Shown piece by piece: positions 46,301 to 59,320 of a DNA stretch of 64,000 bases. The DNA is taken from NCBI GenBank assembly GCA_021397835.1, contig JAJFZO010000658.1, forward strand, positions 2,611,501 through 2,675,500. The letters are read 5' to 3'. The first letter of the stretch is position 1. Each line of letters starts with the position of its first letter. A program made the position numbers and the translations under genes. The notes beneath the pieces are model-generated. The model did no database searches and was not told the origin of the DNA. It saw nothing but the letters and a program-made list of their open reading frames with translations. The DNA comes from Moringa oleifera (lineage: Eukaryota > Streptophyta > Magnoliopsida > Brassicales > Moringaceae).

Positions 46301-49300
46301 TTTCAAGAAGAAAATTATTCTGACCTCAGATCTCCAGACATCAGCTTTCACTGATACATTTACAGCCTGATACTCCTCAGTGACCTACAAATATCCACAG
46401 ATTCATCTGTAATCATTCACAATAACTAATGACCAAAATGCGACCACAGATTCCTGAAGTTTACCAACCCAAAATTCAAAGTTGAACAGATCATGCGATG
46501 ATGGCAAGTGAAGTCTCAAACCCTGCGAAATTATCACCAACGAAAAAGTAATGATAAGCATCTACTGACAAGAGTGAAGCACCTACAAATACAATTTTAT
46601 ACGAAAGGAAACAATATTCATAAAAACATGTAATGAACGGAGTCAACCTTAAAGCTCGCAGATTTAACCAAGCAGAATGGGCACGAAAAATCTTCAGTTA
46701 CTGCAGGTTCATATAGCACAAAAAGGGTATAATGCATCAGAAAATGGGGGGAAATTTTATGAAACTATCAGGAAGAAGAACAACTAATTCAATAAAAGGT
46801 GAGGAGTAGAACATCAGCAAACATTTAAAATTGTAAAAAATGACAGCAAATGAAATAGGTAAAGAAGAAAGTATTTTGTGAAATATAACAGGAAAAAAAA
46901 AGGAGAATTTTTTTGGTGAGTCAAAAAGAAATTTCAAAAGTTTAAGAACAAGGTAGCATACCTTCAGTCCTCTGCAATTTGTTGTTGTAGTATCTATAAT
47001 TGAAAATTACGTTTCCTGCTCTCAACCTAGACAAGAGAGCAGTACAATCTTTAGTTTACAAGAGGAAATGGAATTGTAAAGAAACATTAAACAAAAAAAA
47101 AAAACGAAAAAAAAAGGGAGAGAACATTAGAAAAGCCATGCACATATAAAAGGGAGACAAAGAAAAGGCAATTGCAATAACAAATGAGTTTGCCAGGGCT
47201 TGGAGAGTACAAGGGACTATGTGCAAAACCAACAAAAAAAAAAAAAGGAAAAAAAAAAGAGTAAGATATTAAACCCATCTCATCGGTCTTAAACTGGTGA
47301 GATCAGCCTTTGCAATTGTAGGCTTTAATGTGGAGGAAAGCTGGATGGAACATTAAGGGTGCTATCAGAACAGATGGGTTTAACTTGAAAAAACAAAAAG
47401 GAAATTAGAATATTAGAGGCTTCTTCTATCTGATATAAAGGGGTTCTTTGATCAAAGCTGGTTTAAAACATAGACGCAGTTTCAGAGACCACAGAAGAAA
47501 ACAGTTACAGATATGTTTGGAGACAAAGGAGAAACACAAGACAACAAATCAAGAACGAAAGAGCACGAAGATCCAGGATCTCAATGAGTCCAAACAAAGT
47601 CCCAGAGCCGTAGTTTTCATACTAATGGGTATGTTAGAATCTTCTTTATAGCCTAGCATCAATATAATGAACTCTAACCCTTTATTGAGCCCATAGTTAT
47701 AGGTAGCCAAGAAGACCAGACCCTTGACAGTAAGATAAAGGGGATACCGGAGACAGGTTGAGATACAAAAAAGCAAAGAAAGCAGAAAAGTAACAAAGGA
47801 AAGATAGAAGAGAATGACGATACAGAGTCTTATGCAGTCCAAACAACGTTCTATAGCAGATTTCACATCACATACTCCTCCAATAAGTTGGAATACAATC
47901 TTGTTATGGACTAGTGCCAAAAATCAATGAAGTCTAAACCTTCAAATATTAATCCTACCAATACTTGGAAACCGTAATTTTAACTACCCAAGCATGAAGG
48001 CTAGGCCACTAGAGTAGCATGAATGTTATCCTCGCTGCTACAGTAGCATGAATGGCACCCCTGATGGATATCACAAACAAGTGAGCATACAGGAGCAAGC
48101 ATGAACACAAACAAACACATAGAGGGAGAGAGAGACAGAGATAGCATTTCAATACCTTTATGAAAATATAGGTCATATTGACCAAATAAGATTAGGGGAA
48201 AGGTTAGAATTTGAATAAACACCAAAGCATTTTAGCAACACAAAATTGAGGGCAGTGTTCAGTGACAATCATGAACAGAGGCCAATAGTAGTGAAGAGAG
48301 TAAAAGGATGCAGTCAAATTTATGAGGCAAACTGAAGATTACCGAATAATATGAGACAATGACGAGGATGAAATGTCGCCACAAGTGTATGAATTATATG
48401 GAGATTTTTCCTTCACCCCAACCTCTTCTGCAGAAACAGTGACTTGCACCTCCTGCTGTGTGTTCTTAGGAAACAAAACAACAAAAAGCATCTCTGAATA
48501 CTCATTAACAAGTAACAAAAATTACTGTCACATGATGAAAAATGATTTGTTTCCCTAGAGTGAACAAACAGAAGATAAAAGCGGAACATACCACCATTCC
48601 AGTATTGCAGGGAACTTGAATAGAGATGCATTTCTCTTCATTTGAACAACTCAACTACAAAAGGAAATGTAGCATAGCTTAAAGAAAAATCTTAAGGGAA
48701 CCGAATGTAAAGAAACTAACATTAACTCTTTCCTCACATATCAACACTTCCAAGTGAAAAAAAGAAGCTCTTCACTCATTCTTGTAGTCCATAAAAATCA
48801 AACTTCCAATCAGACATTAAAATTGGGTTGCAAAAGTCACTATACTCCTCAATTTTTTCATAGGATATTTCAAAGAAAGATAATGTAATCATATATCCTA
48901 GCAGCAAAAAATAATCTAATTTTCTGTGCACTGGGGGAAGCTGTAAAGAAAAGCCTGGTGTAGAATAATGCTAGAATTCATCATCTGTCTGAGCAGTTGT
49001 GAAACAGGGAGGAATCAGTTGTATCAAAGATTTTATCATCAAACTAGAGCATTTAACTTGTCTCAAATGAATAAAATCCGCCAGCACCAAGGTGAAGATT
49101 TTTAGCTCTGTCTGCTTCATTCTCAAATAGATACAAGTCAAAAACCTCAAATACACTGACAATGAGATTCATATCTTGGAACACTCACATATGATATTGA
49201 TTTGCTTTGAATAGGAAGATGCTAATTGGCATTGAAAAAGAGTTAAAAAATGAATATAGCAAACAGCAGCCTATCAAAATTATAAGAAAATGGAATTATC

Positions 49301-51574
49301 AACTAAACATAGCCAGGCAATTAAATAGTAGATGAAGTTAAAAGAAGAATTGAAAAAAAAAAAAAAAAACAGACAGAGAGAGAGAGAGAGAGAAGGATGA
49401 AATGGTTAAGCAGTAACCTTCATGAAACAAGGCTGCATGTCAACGGGTGACATCACTTCAGCTCTCTGCCCCAAACTCATATTTGGGGACTTCTCCCATG
49501 ACACATACAGTGATTCAAACAGTATCTTGCCCCATAGACAATATCCTCCAATATTTCCTGTTGAATGAAAATGTAATGTAACTTGCATAACAGATTTAGG
49601 CTTAGGGGAATAATGAGTCTACATTCTTAGTATGTTGTTTTGATCTTAGAAGAATATCAGTTGAGCAGATTATTAGAAAAACTAGTAATATCCAAGCTCA
49701 ACTCATGCAAGACTTGGAAGACAATTGAAATATATTGTCAGAGGCCAATAAGTGTCTTCATATTGCTTATTCACTTACTGTATCTCAATCAAGATTGCCT
49801 TCCTGCGAAGCTAGGATCATAAGGTATCAACTACATTTGAAAATTTGATATCTATCAAAGTGGTTTACAGAAGTTTCCTTTAATATGACAGGTCATTTAC
49901 AGATTACCCAAAAAGAGATGAGTATAAAAATAAGAAGCGGAATTAACCTTTTAGCAGCTCTAAGAGTAGTTTCAAAGTTAACCATTACACCATCTGCCAT
50001 TTCATACACACTGCATGGCGGTTGCCCAAGCAAGCAACAAGCCAATGAATTTAGTCAGACTACCACACAGTCAAAACTGAAGACTTGAATGCTTCAGAGC
50101 TTACAAATTTTGGAGGCAGTCATCCACTCAATTACATTCTAACGTCTGTCTAAATGACACCAAACCAGAAGAGAGGGGCTTCCTATCAGTTACAAGACAC
50201 TGTGAGATAATCCAGATTTATAGTCAGCATTTAGATGCTAGCTTGGATACACATGAATATATATTGCATGAAACATGTTGTATTGTGCCAAACTCCAACT
50301 AGTGAGGTGATAATCCATTGACTTTGTGACAAAAGGCCAAATATCAGAATGTTTGTCAACAAATACAAGTTAAGCAAAAAAAAGAATATCCCACAGGGAA
50401 CCATCTCATACCTGAATGACTCTTGGTTGAATCAGTGCCACACTGTGAATTTTGAGTTCCAGCTGCAAGAAATAGGGACCGAGTTTTGAGGTGAAACCAT
50501 ATATACAAGAAAATAAAGATTGCACAAAGTTTGCAATGAAAATCAAAAAGTAAATACTGGAATATTTTGGATATGTACCAAAGCTGATAAATAAAATGGC
50601 AAGTGAGGCCGATTTGGCCTCCAATGCAAGTTTACTAATCTCAGGCAAAACAAAATTCGCTTGAGCTTGAGTGCTTCCACCAACTCCAGCAAAACTTGTC
50701 AAGATACATGCTCGACTGAATTTATATACTGCAGAATGCTTCATTTTGAGAATGTAAAAGAAAATGTCAGCAACTAAGAACAATCAATTGAAGAATGATG
50801 GGAGAAAAGAAGATCTACTACGATCAATCAATTTGACTTAAAAGAAAGAAACATATCCCTACCTCTGCCACTGCATTGTTAGAAATTAGTCTTCCCAGCA
50901 AAATGTACAAAGGAAACAGTCTCTGAGTTTGTACACCTTCATTCAAAGCCCCCGACAGGGAAATTGTCATTTGTATTCTACATATTCAACCAGCAGAACT
51001 TGTTAGCCAAATTCATTTGGAACTCATGTTTATGTAAAGCAACATCCTGTTTATAACTAGACAAATATACCAGCATCTTAAAACAACAAAAGTCTGAAAA
51101 CTATCACCAGAATCTCAGGCATGATCACAACCACAAAGTGAAGTGAATTACATTTACTGTTTAATCTTGAAACCAGCAAAAATCTCGTGATGTCCATTGG
51201 CTCTCTCCCTCCTTATATTTTTAGCCTTGCTAACCCAAAGTCTCTGTCATGTCTCCTATCTCTCCCCCATCTTCTTTTCTAGTTCCAGTTTATATTGCCT
51301 CCAGCCTAGATTATACCCAATATGTGTAGTTTCAACTATCAAAACTACTGCCTGGTTCTTTTCAATAAATTATACACATCTACATTTATACATATATATG
51401 ACTAACAAATAACATGAAGCACAACGTACCGAGCAAAGCTTAGGTGCAAACAACAAAAGAATTACTGCAGTGCCAATACCATGAGGAAAGCATATAATAT
51501 TCAAAGTCACTAGTTACTCCAATAGAGTTCTTTTTTCTTTTTCTTTTTTTTTTTTCCATCAGAAACAAACAAAT

Positions 51575-51613
<39 letters not shown>

Positions 51614-53219
51614 TAGATAGAGCACTGATGGGGTGCCTCCATACTCTTACAGTTAGCTATAGCTATAAGAGATTAAGATTTTCATAAATTATATATACTC
51701 ATTTAGAAGAAGGAAAAAAAAAAAACAGTCACCCAGAGCTATACAACCTTAATCCATATATTCCCAAACAAATTTAAAGAGGTCCTTTACTCCTTTTCTT
51801 TTCTTATTATGATAACCGATATCTCTCAATTACTCCAAACCAATTTCTGAATTATCCCATTGATCCGCACACAAGAAGAAAAGGGTTATACTACCAAAAC
51901 AACCTGTAAAAAATAAACTTCGAAAATATAAAAAAAGCTTGAAACCAAAAAAATTATTACCTCCTTTTATGCTTTGCCTGAATTTTGTAGTGTAAACATC
52001 TTTGAAGAAATGTTGGCTACACCAGAGTGTGTTATAGTTAGTAGCATGACATAAATAAAAGAACCCATAAATATAAATACTGATATTTAATGGACTTAAG
52101 ACCAATATATAATGAGAAAAAGAACTCTGCGAGGCCAACAACTGGCAAACTCATTTTGGTTGCACAGCCAAACCACTTCTCTGAAAAAAAAAATAAAAAT
52201 AGAACACAAGATGGTCCAAGCTAGGATGCTCATTTTGAGCCATCTGCAATTCCTACAGACAGAAGGACACCAGACCATATGGTAAAAGAAAAAAAAAACA
52301 AGATAGGACAAAGATGGAAACAATGGCCAATTAAATACATTTCTTATAGCACGTCGTTGTAGAATATTGTATAGTTCTACAGGCTTGCAATAAATCGAAA
52401 GACTCTCCTCAGCAGCAAGTTCTTCCTCTGCTGATAAATGCGCACGAGAGTCTTCACGGCACATCTGATCTGTGCTTCTGGAATAGCTGAAATCACAAAC
52501 AAAGAGCCATTGCATGCTCAAATTACAATATTGAAAAACTTGTGGCATAAAAGATCCAACAAAAAAAATATGTTCAATTATAAGAGAAAGTTCAAATTAC
52601 TCCTAATACATAAAGCTTGTCACAATTGTTATAAAATCAAAAAGACTACCCCAAAAAGTCATAGAGAATATAGACTAATTAGAAGAACATTGATTCCCAT
52701 GTTATTAATGGAGAAATTACAAAAAATAAACAATAGAAAACTCCTATATCAAATTCTTTACAAGCATTGTAGGCCTCACCATCGTCTGGTTAGTTCAAGT
52801 ATGATTTAAGAAAGCTCCAATGAAGAAATCAATTGGCCACTAGCCATCAGAACAAAAGGTTAATGACCGGCAACCTTTCAATGTTTACTAACTAGACTGA
52901 GAGATGGATAATCCCATGAATGGAACTTCACCAAGCTATTAAATTACCACAAAAGTGTTACTACCTTAAACTTGAAGATATTCTTCATGTAGCAGCATGT
53001 CATTAAGGGGCTCTCAAAAAACATCAAATATCATTAAATTTGAACACAAAATTCAAATAAAACTGATTTATCAACTTAGTATAAATTAACAGCAAAATAA
53101 TTAGAACATTTTCACACAAAAAGCAGGAGTGAAAGAGGAAAAAAAAAACATAAAAGAAGCAACATTTAGAAGCAAACATACGATGAGGTTTCACGAGCCA
53201 CTAGAGGTATGCCTGGCAT
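39846..53219 (-). CDS. EMF2: Polycomb PRC2 subunit EMBRYONIC FLOWER 2 (Su(z)12 family)
   Basis: Twenty-one coding exons, read from high to low coordinate: 53219-53182, 52486-52339, 52016-51961, 50977-50863, 50738-50579, 50462-50412, 49557-49418, 48654-48592, 48455-48343, 47026-46962, 46700-46648, 46522-46469, 46384-46325, 45563-45517, 45420-45299, 44504-44249, 43011-42963, 42178-42095, 41471-41392, 40947-40858, 39975-39846. They sum to 1974 bases, 657 residues; Arabidopsis EMF2 is slightly shorter. The N-terminus is the EMF2 type (MPGIPLVARETSSYSRSTDQ). A C2H2 finger (CPFC, then HLPSSH; CX2CX12HX4H) lies at about 322-343. The VEFS box occupies about 515-657 (ALEQVMSDRDSEDEVDDDVADFEDRR, HLWNSFVRKQR, IPWACEAF). 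EMF2 helps CLF/SWN deposit H3K27me3 and represses flowering and seed programmes. Upstream 5' untranslated exons probably extend to about 54180. Confidence 0.95.
40345..40392. repeat. (C)48 homopolymer in EMF2 intron 20
   Basis: Forty-eight consecutive C on the given strand, so G48 in the EMF2 sense strand and pre-mRNA, between exon 20 (ends 40858) and exon 21 (starts 39975). Long G runs can form quadruplexes and slip readily, so the exact length is uncertain in any assembly. Confidence 0.85.
43022..43042. repeat. (G)21 homopolymer at the acceptor of EMF2 exon 17
   Basis: Twenty-one G on the given strand, hence C21 in the EMF2 sense strand, ending ten bases before the exon. Together with the following AG and A runs (TC and T runs in sense) it forms the polypyrimidine tract of the exon-17 acceptor. 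Confidence 0.85.
49373..49393. repeat. (GA)n microsatellite in EMF2 intron 7
   Basis: GA dinucleotide repeat directly after an A-rich run, just downstream (in EMF2 sense) of the donor of exon 7. In the EMF2 sense strand it reads as a CT tract. GA tracts are binding sites of BPC/GAGA-like factors, but a role here is speculative. Confidence 0.7.
51578..51609. repeat. (AT)16 microsatellite in EMF2 intron 3
   Basis: A pure AT dinucleotide tract in the intron between exon 3 (51961-52016) and exon 4 (50863-50977). No function is implied. Confidence 0.9.
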
Positions 53220-56200
53220 TCTTGCTAGACAATCCTGAAGTATAATATCATAGCTGTCTCAACTTACACAGCATAAGCAACACCGCTTTTCAGGCAACAC
53301 CTGCAACAGAAGGAAGCCAAGTGAATCCCTCATATGCTAAATAACTCCGGTAATACCTAAAGTACCAAAATAAAGTTCACATACATGGAAAAAGCATATT
53401 TAACTATGATAGTACAAAGCAAGTTCCTCAAAATTCTCTAATACATTTCAACTTCATGCCTAGCTTTTCGGACTAGTGGAGAGAGTGAGAATCAACAGAT
53501 AGAAAGAGTGCAGTAAGAAAACTAGATGACCTTAGTCAATTTGTTCTTGAAAAGAAGAGATGCCTCAATTTCATCGAACCAGTATAATATTAAAGTAGGA
53601 ATAAAAATCACCCGCATATATAAACCTCTAAGTTAAAGGGTCACTGAGCTCCAATGTATTAACAAATGTCGCATAGACCAGTAGTAACCGGTTATACCAC
53701 GTGTATATATAAAATCTAATTCACATTGACCTCAAGAGTTGGATATTTCAATTGTTCTATCAACTTGAAGCTAGCTTTTGCCATTCTAATTCACATTTTC
53801 TCTGGGGATTACAAATTTCCAAGAAAATGCAGACAAACCTTTTCCTTTAAAACAAACAAAACCTCGAAACCATGAGTTAGAATTATCATCAGATGATCCC
53901 GCAGTTCGTTTCAAAAAGGTGTAAAAGAAAAAAAACAAACAAACAAACAAACAAACAAGCGCTACATATGATACGAACATAACAATTCGGAAAGGCATAA
54001 TCATGAATAGCATTAGATATAAACAACAAAAGAATAGAAAACTGACCTTTTGTTGATACAAAAGCCCTAATTGAAGAGTTCAAATTTGGAGATAAATCTT
54101 ACGAGCAGCTTTTAGTCTGCACTCTTAATTGAAGCTTTCAAAGCGAGAGAGGAATGAGAGAGCTGATAATGGATGAGACTGTCGCAGTCCTCGAGGTGTG
54201 ATTTTACAGCCGCTGTAATGACACGCCTCCTAAATCTTTATTCTTCTGCGGTCGGGTTCAGGCTTTTAAGTTGCACACACAAGGGTGCCACGCACGCAAT
54301 ATGACCGACTTTACTCACCTTTTCTGTTTTTTGTTTTTGTTTTTGTTTTTATTTTTATATTACTTCACTCTAATATTATTTTTTAGATTAATTTAAATTT
54401 TAATTTAATTTAAACCATCTAAATAGTGATATACAACAATGACAATTTGATAACTTATTTTCCTTTTAGCATTTAAGTGACAAATATATTAAAACTTTAC
54501 TATAATTAATTATATTGCATCTTTTTAACTTGGGCTACATGAAGTGATTAACTACAATACTGAAAAGCCGGCAATATTATTAAATTCATAAAAAGAGTGA
54601 AAATTATAACAAAGTCTGGAGTTACACAATAACAAAATTCCTTCTATTATATTATTGTTTCCAAAATAAATTATGAAAGTTGCATTCAAAATTTTAACTT
54701 GAATGAAATTAAATTTTATTATAAAATAATTAAATATTAAAAAATAATTTGAAAAACAAGAAACAGAGGGAAAAATGTCAAAAGTGACAGAATGAGATTG
54801 TTAAAAAAAAAGCAAAAGATATTTTTTTTATTTTTAATAAAAAATTCTTTTTTTATTTTTAAGTAATCTTAAAAATTCTCAATATTTTGCTCAAGATGAA
54901 AGTTTAAATATAAAATTAAATTTATTTTTGGATATTTACTCAATCATCAATTAATAGATTATATTTAAAAAAAAAACTAGTATAATTTTAAGGGTAAAAA
55001 TACTATATAATCTTGATGTTTATTATATAGTTATCAATTAAATTTTTATATTTAAAAAGTGATAAGTTAAACGTTAATTTATTAGTTTAAACTAAATTGA
55101 ACATTATCAATAAATTTAAAATTTTATATATTTAAATTAAAGATTTTATACAATAAATTTTAATTTTAAATTTTTTATATATGTAAAAATATATTTAAAT
55201 TACAGTTACAAATGTTTCAAAATTTTATGAGTACTGAAAATATATTTTTTAAAAATTTTATACTATCAATTTTTTGAAAAAAAAATCACAAAAAATATAT
55301 TAAAAATTATTTAAAATTAAGAGATGTACTTGAAATTAAATAAAAAAAACTTATTTATGCCATTTTATGGCATTTCAACTATGAATATCTTAGTTTTTCA
55401 TAATTGCTTAAATTAAGATCAAATTTAAATAAAATTAATGTATTAAAATTTGATTTATCAGTTTTTTTTAATGTAAGAAGGTTAAATCTTTAGATTTGAT
55501 GAGTCTAAGGTTTGTTGCGCAAATCATAATAAGTGACATTTCAGTAAGACTGATTTGCCCTCGAATTAAATACACTTTAATTAGAATGAATGGATGCTTT
55601 AAAAAGTGGATGAGGTGATAACAAGGCAGAAAAACCCAATAAAATTTAATTCTAACCCTTCAAAATAATCACACCCACTTGAATGATGTTTCATTGGGAC
55701 TTGTACGAGATAAATTAAAAGAGAATACATATGAAGTTTTTGATATGATTTAAAAAAAAAGTTATATTAATTATTTCTATACGTGTGAGCGTATAATTTC
55801 AAGCGTTGAAATGTGTGACGTGATACAAACTCAATAAACAAAAGTGCGGTGGCTTGATATACTATAACATGAAAGAATGACTTAATCAAAAGCTAGCACG
55901 AATATTCGGCATATATGAAAGCGAATTTAATGTTACGTTATGCTTTGTGATACAAATATAAACCACGTAAACTATATGATTGTCATAGATGAGTCCGTGA
56001 TCTATTGTGCTTAAATTGTTTAAAGGTTGAAATGTCATTTTACTTATATGATTGTCATAGATGAAGACCAATCAACATTTTTATTAAAAAAAGTTAAAAA
56101 TTTAAATTAAAAAATTTAAAATATCACGTAAAAGTTTCATTGTATATTATTTATGTTAATGAGAGATAGCAAGAGAAAGCACAATATGAAGTACCTAATG

Positions 56201-56768
56201 GTGCTATTAACAGTGGGAGATCTTTCATGATTAAGTAGATTTACATGCATTATTAACTAGAAAATTACGTGTGAAGTACAATATCGATGATGAAGAATAA
56301 TTATTTATTAATATAAGTTTCTATTTTATTTTTATAAAAAATAAAAATATTTACATGATTCATAATTTTAATATATAAACATAAATTTAATTATTAATTT
56401 TATTAAATTATTAAATATAATATTTTTTAAAAATAACATAATTATATCAATAAAAAATTTTGATCCATTAGCCCTCCAGTGGACATAATTAGTTGGCCCA
56501 GAGTGAAAGAAAGCCCATAAAATCCAGACCCTCAAAATAATAAGGGGAAAATGGATTCATCTTCGGCTTTGTAGACTTGCAGGAGGGTAAACATGTCCAC
56601 CTGTTGGCAAAATGTATAACTAGGTTACGTGGTTTTGATTAGCGTAGGAAACCAGAAAGGCTCTTCTCACTCTGTCTCTCTGTTTGTGCACGCGATAGCC
56701 AAGAAAGAACTCGGAGTTGGGTTTTTGAATATTGGTCAGTTTTTCTTTTCTTTTTTCCGCTGTGAGAG
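53220..56768. other. EMF2 5' leader/promoter and MYB upstream region
   Basis: 53220-54180 probably holds untranslated EMF2 exons: acceptor-like TTGCAG before 53298 and a strong donor (GTAAGT) near 53266 followed by an acceptor before 53237, all in minus-strand sense. 54100-54250 has the base composition of a transcription start region. 54340-56460 is strongly AT-rich with no gene. A 20-base direct repeat (TATATGATTGTCATAGATGA) occurs at about 55973 and 56046. 56470-56768 is the presumptive promoter and leader of the MYB gene. Confidence 0.45.
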
Positions 56769-59320
56769 ATGGTGAAACAAGCAGCGAGGAAGTGTTCCCA
56801 TTGCGGGCAGAATGGGCACAACTCGAGAACCTGCAACGGTGGTGGTTGCGTCAAGCTTTTTGGCGTGAATATAATGGAGAAGCAAGAGTCGTTCATGAAG
56901 AAGAGTGTTAGCCTGGGAAATCTGCAGTCTCTTGCAGAGAACAATGCCACTGTTGAGGCCGGGTATCTCTCAGACGGGCTGATCAATTCCAAGAAAGGCA
57001 AAGCTGAACATGAAAGGAAAAAAGGTATAGATTGACTTTTGTCTGGACGTTTTTTTTTTTTTTTTATTTCTGACTTGCCTATTTTGTGGAGGTTCTAAGG
57101 ATTGTTTTAAATCTAAGAATAATATCCTGCAGGAGTCTGTATATGATGTTTTGTTCTCCATTAGATTCATTTGTTTCTATATCCTCTTTTTTTTTTTTTT
57201 TTTTTATCTTTTTCCATAGGTGTTGAAACCAATGTTTTGAGCAGATAAAACAATCTTCATGCTTGAACCACCACTCAGGCTTTCATGTCTGAGCTATTGT
57301 TTGAATCCATTTGTGTATCGATTTATTAATGTCATGGAATTAAATTGGTTACATTTTATGATACCGAAATGTTCTTGGGATCAATGTTTTGTTTCACTTT
57401 TCTGCTATATCTGATTGTTTGTAATCCATTATTTTGGATTCCACCGTACTGGGTATATGCATACCTTCTTCTGCATCTCTTTTATAGGCCAAGAATTTTG
57501 TGCTTATAGCTGATCAACTGGATTTAAGTGTCTTTTACATCTGTGTTGTTAATTTGAGATTATAGTAAGTGATGTTTTATGGGGTTTAAAGGCATTGTTC
57601 TACTCTAATCCATGAATGCATTAGATGGCATCAATCCGTTATCTTCTTTCCTATTATTATTCATAAAGTTTTCTGTTGGCTTATGTCAGGCGGGAAATCA
57701 ATTGTCATGCTAGTGAAAGTGACATTTCCACCTTTGAATGGAAAACTCCAGAAACATTTGATAGACTGGAATTTTCTCTTTCTATTTGGCTTGTAGGATA
57801 CTTCATGCAATGTAGATTGACTTCTTGGAACTTGTAACTTGTTTGTCTTTCCTCAGGGAAGCCCTGGACTGAGGAGGAGCATCATGAATTTTTAGCCGGG
57901 TTTGAGAATGCTTGGAAAAGGTGATTGGAGAGGAATTTCGAAGAAGTTTGTAATCACCAGGACCCCAACCCAGATTGCCAGTCATGCACAGAAGTACTTT
58001 CTCAGGCAGGCTTCACATGACAAGAAGGGACGAAGAACCAGCCTTTTTGACATGCCCTTACAAGAATCTGTAATCTCTCTCATTTCCATTAATCACCAAC
58101 ATTCAGATGCACACGAGAAGAATGACAATTAGTTACCATAAATTATTTTTTGCATACACATGACTACAGTTGATGGACTGACAGGGGACAACTCCTGAAA
58201 ATTCCCCAATCGGGCCATTGATGCAACCACCTAAAATTCTACCTAAGGTAAGATTGTCTATATTTTGAGTTTGTTCCAAAAGCTTGGAAATTACTGGAGT
58301 ATTGTAATAACTTTAAAGGCTTTTTTTTTTTTGGGCGGCACAGCCAAGTACGGTTGCAGCTTTGCCATGGACTATTACAGTAGGAGTTCCGCATCAGGTA
58401 AAACACGAACGAGTTGCTACAAGCTTGGAACTTGTATAACTACAATGGTTTCTTTTTATTCTTACAGGCTGATGCAGCAGCTCAGATTGCAAAGCGATCC
58501 CAAAATCATTTCCAGGATGACATTGCAGTCTTCTCTATGGCTCCAGCTTGTGGTGTTCCAAATTACGAGGAAATTCAGTCCATGGTATGAACCTAAAAAT
58601 GGTGGAAATAAAGTTTAGGCTTATGTAGTGGTATTGGGATCTAGTTGTTGAACACTCTTTGATTGATAATTTGTTGCCTGGGATAGTTTACTTATTATCT
58701 GCAATGAAACAGACTGCATTAAAGTCCTTCGGGTGAAACTGTATAATTTGTAGGCTTTCTTAAGTGTATCAAAATGATAGTTCATGACAAACCTTAAGAC
58801 TAGCATGTTCTATAATTAACTGGTTGTTTTATGGATCAAGCTCTCCGTACCAGCATTTTAGTTGGAATTTATTAGCATGAATAATAGATTGTTGGTTGTT
58901 GTCATCCCTTCTTATTAAAGTCTATATATCCATCTCTCTTTGGTTTCTTGCCCATGATGTCATACCATTTATGTAGAATTTCTTTTGTTTTCACAGGCAG
59001 GAGCGCCTCCTAATCCACAGAACTTTGGAGAAGCTATAATGAGACCATGTCTGTCAGTTGTGCCAACAGTGGACTATCCAAGGCCAAGTTATGCCCACAT
59101 GTGCACGGCTCTGTGTGGCTGGGCTACTTTTGAATCTGTTACTGCTCATCCGTGGCGTATCCCTTTCCCTAAGTCAATTCAGAATGGTATGTTTCAAGCT
59201 GGCCCTGCAGCTTCGTCAACTGCTGCAAAGGACCCTTTGGAACTCAAACTTGGACTGCCTCAATCACCGCAGAGTACAAATCGACCATCTCAAGCACCTG
59301 GTGCCATTAGTGTGAAGTGA
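56769..59320 (+). pseudogene. Zinc-knuckle/SHAQKYF MYB-related factor (At5g61620-like), frameshifted
   Basis: Six exons are recognisable: 56769-57024, 57857-58069, 58185-58247, 58344-58397, 58468-58584 and 58997-59320. Exon 1 encodes a CCHC-like zinc knuckle (KCSHCGQNGHNSRTC), the KLFGVNI block and a KKGKAEHERKKG linker. Exon 2 begins the single MYB repeat (KPWTEEEH), but the frame breaks at 57901-57903: TTT stands where homologues require two T. The frame as written ends at a TGA at 57922-57924 after 107 residues. In the +1 frame the repeat continues normally ([27 protein letters not shown]) and all later exons are open to the stop at 59318-59320, ending with an LELKLGLPQ motif (EAR-like). 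With one base fewer the protein would have about 341 residues. The family binds I-box/TATCC DNA and often represses. Either a young pseudogene or a one-base sequence error. Confidence 0.85.

Noticed and set aside
49885..50088. Possible extra EMF2 exon around 49945-50010
   Set aside because: Exon 6 joins exon 7 in frame and matches the family without it; no supporting splice pair was found.
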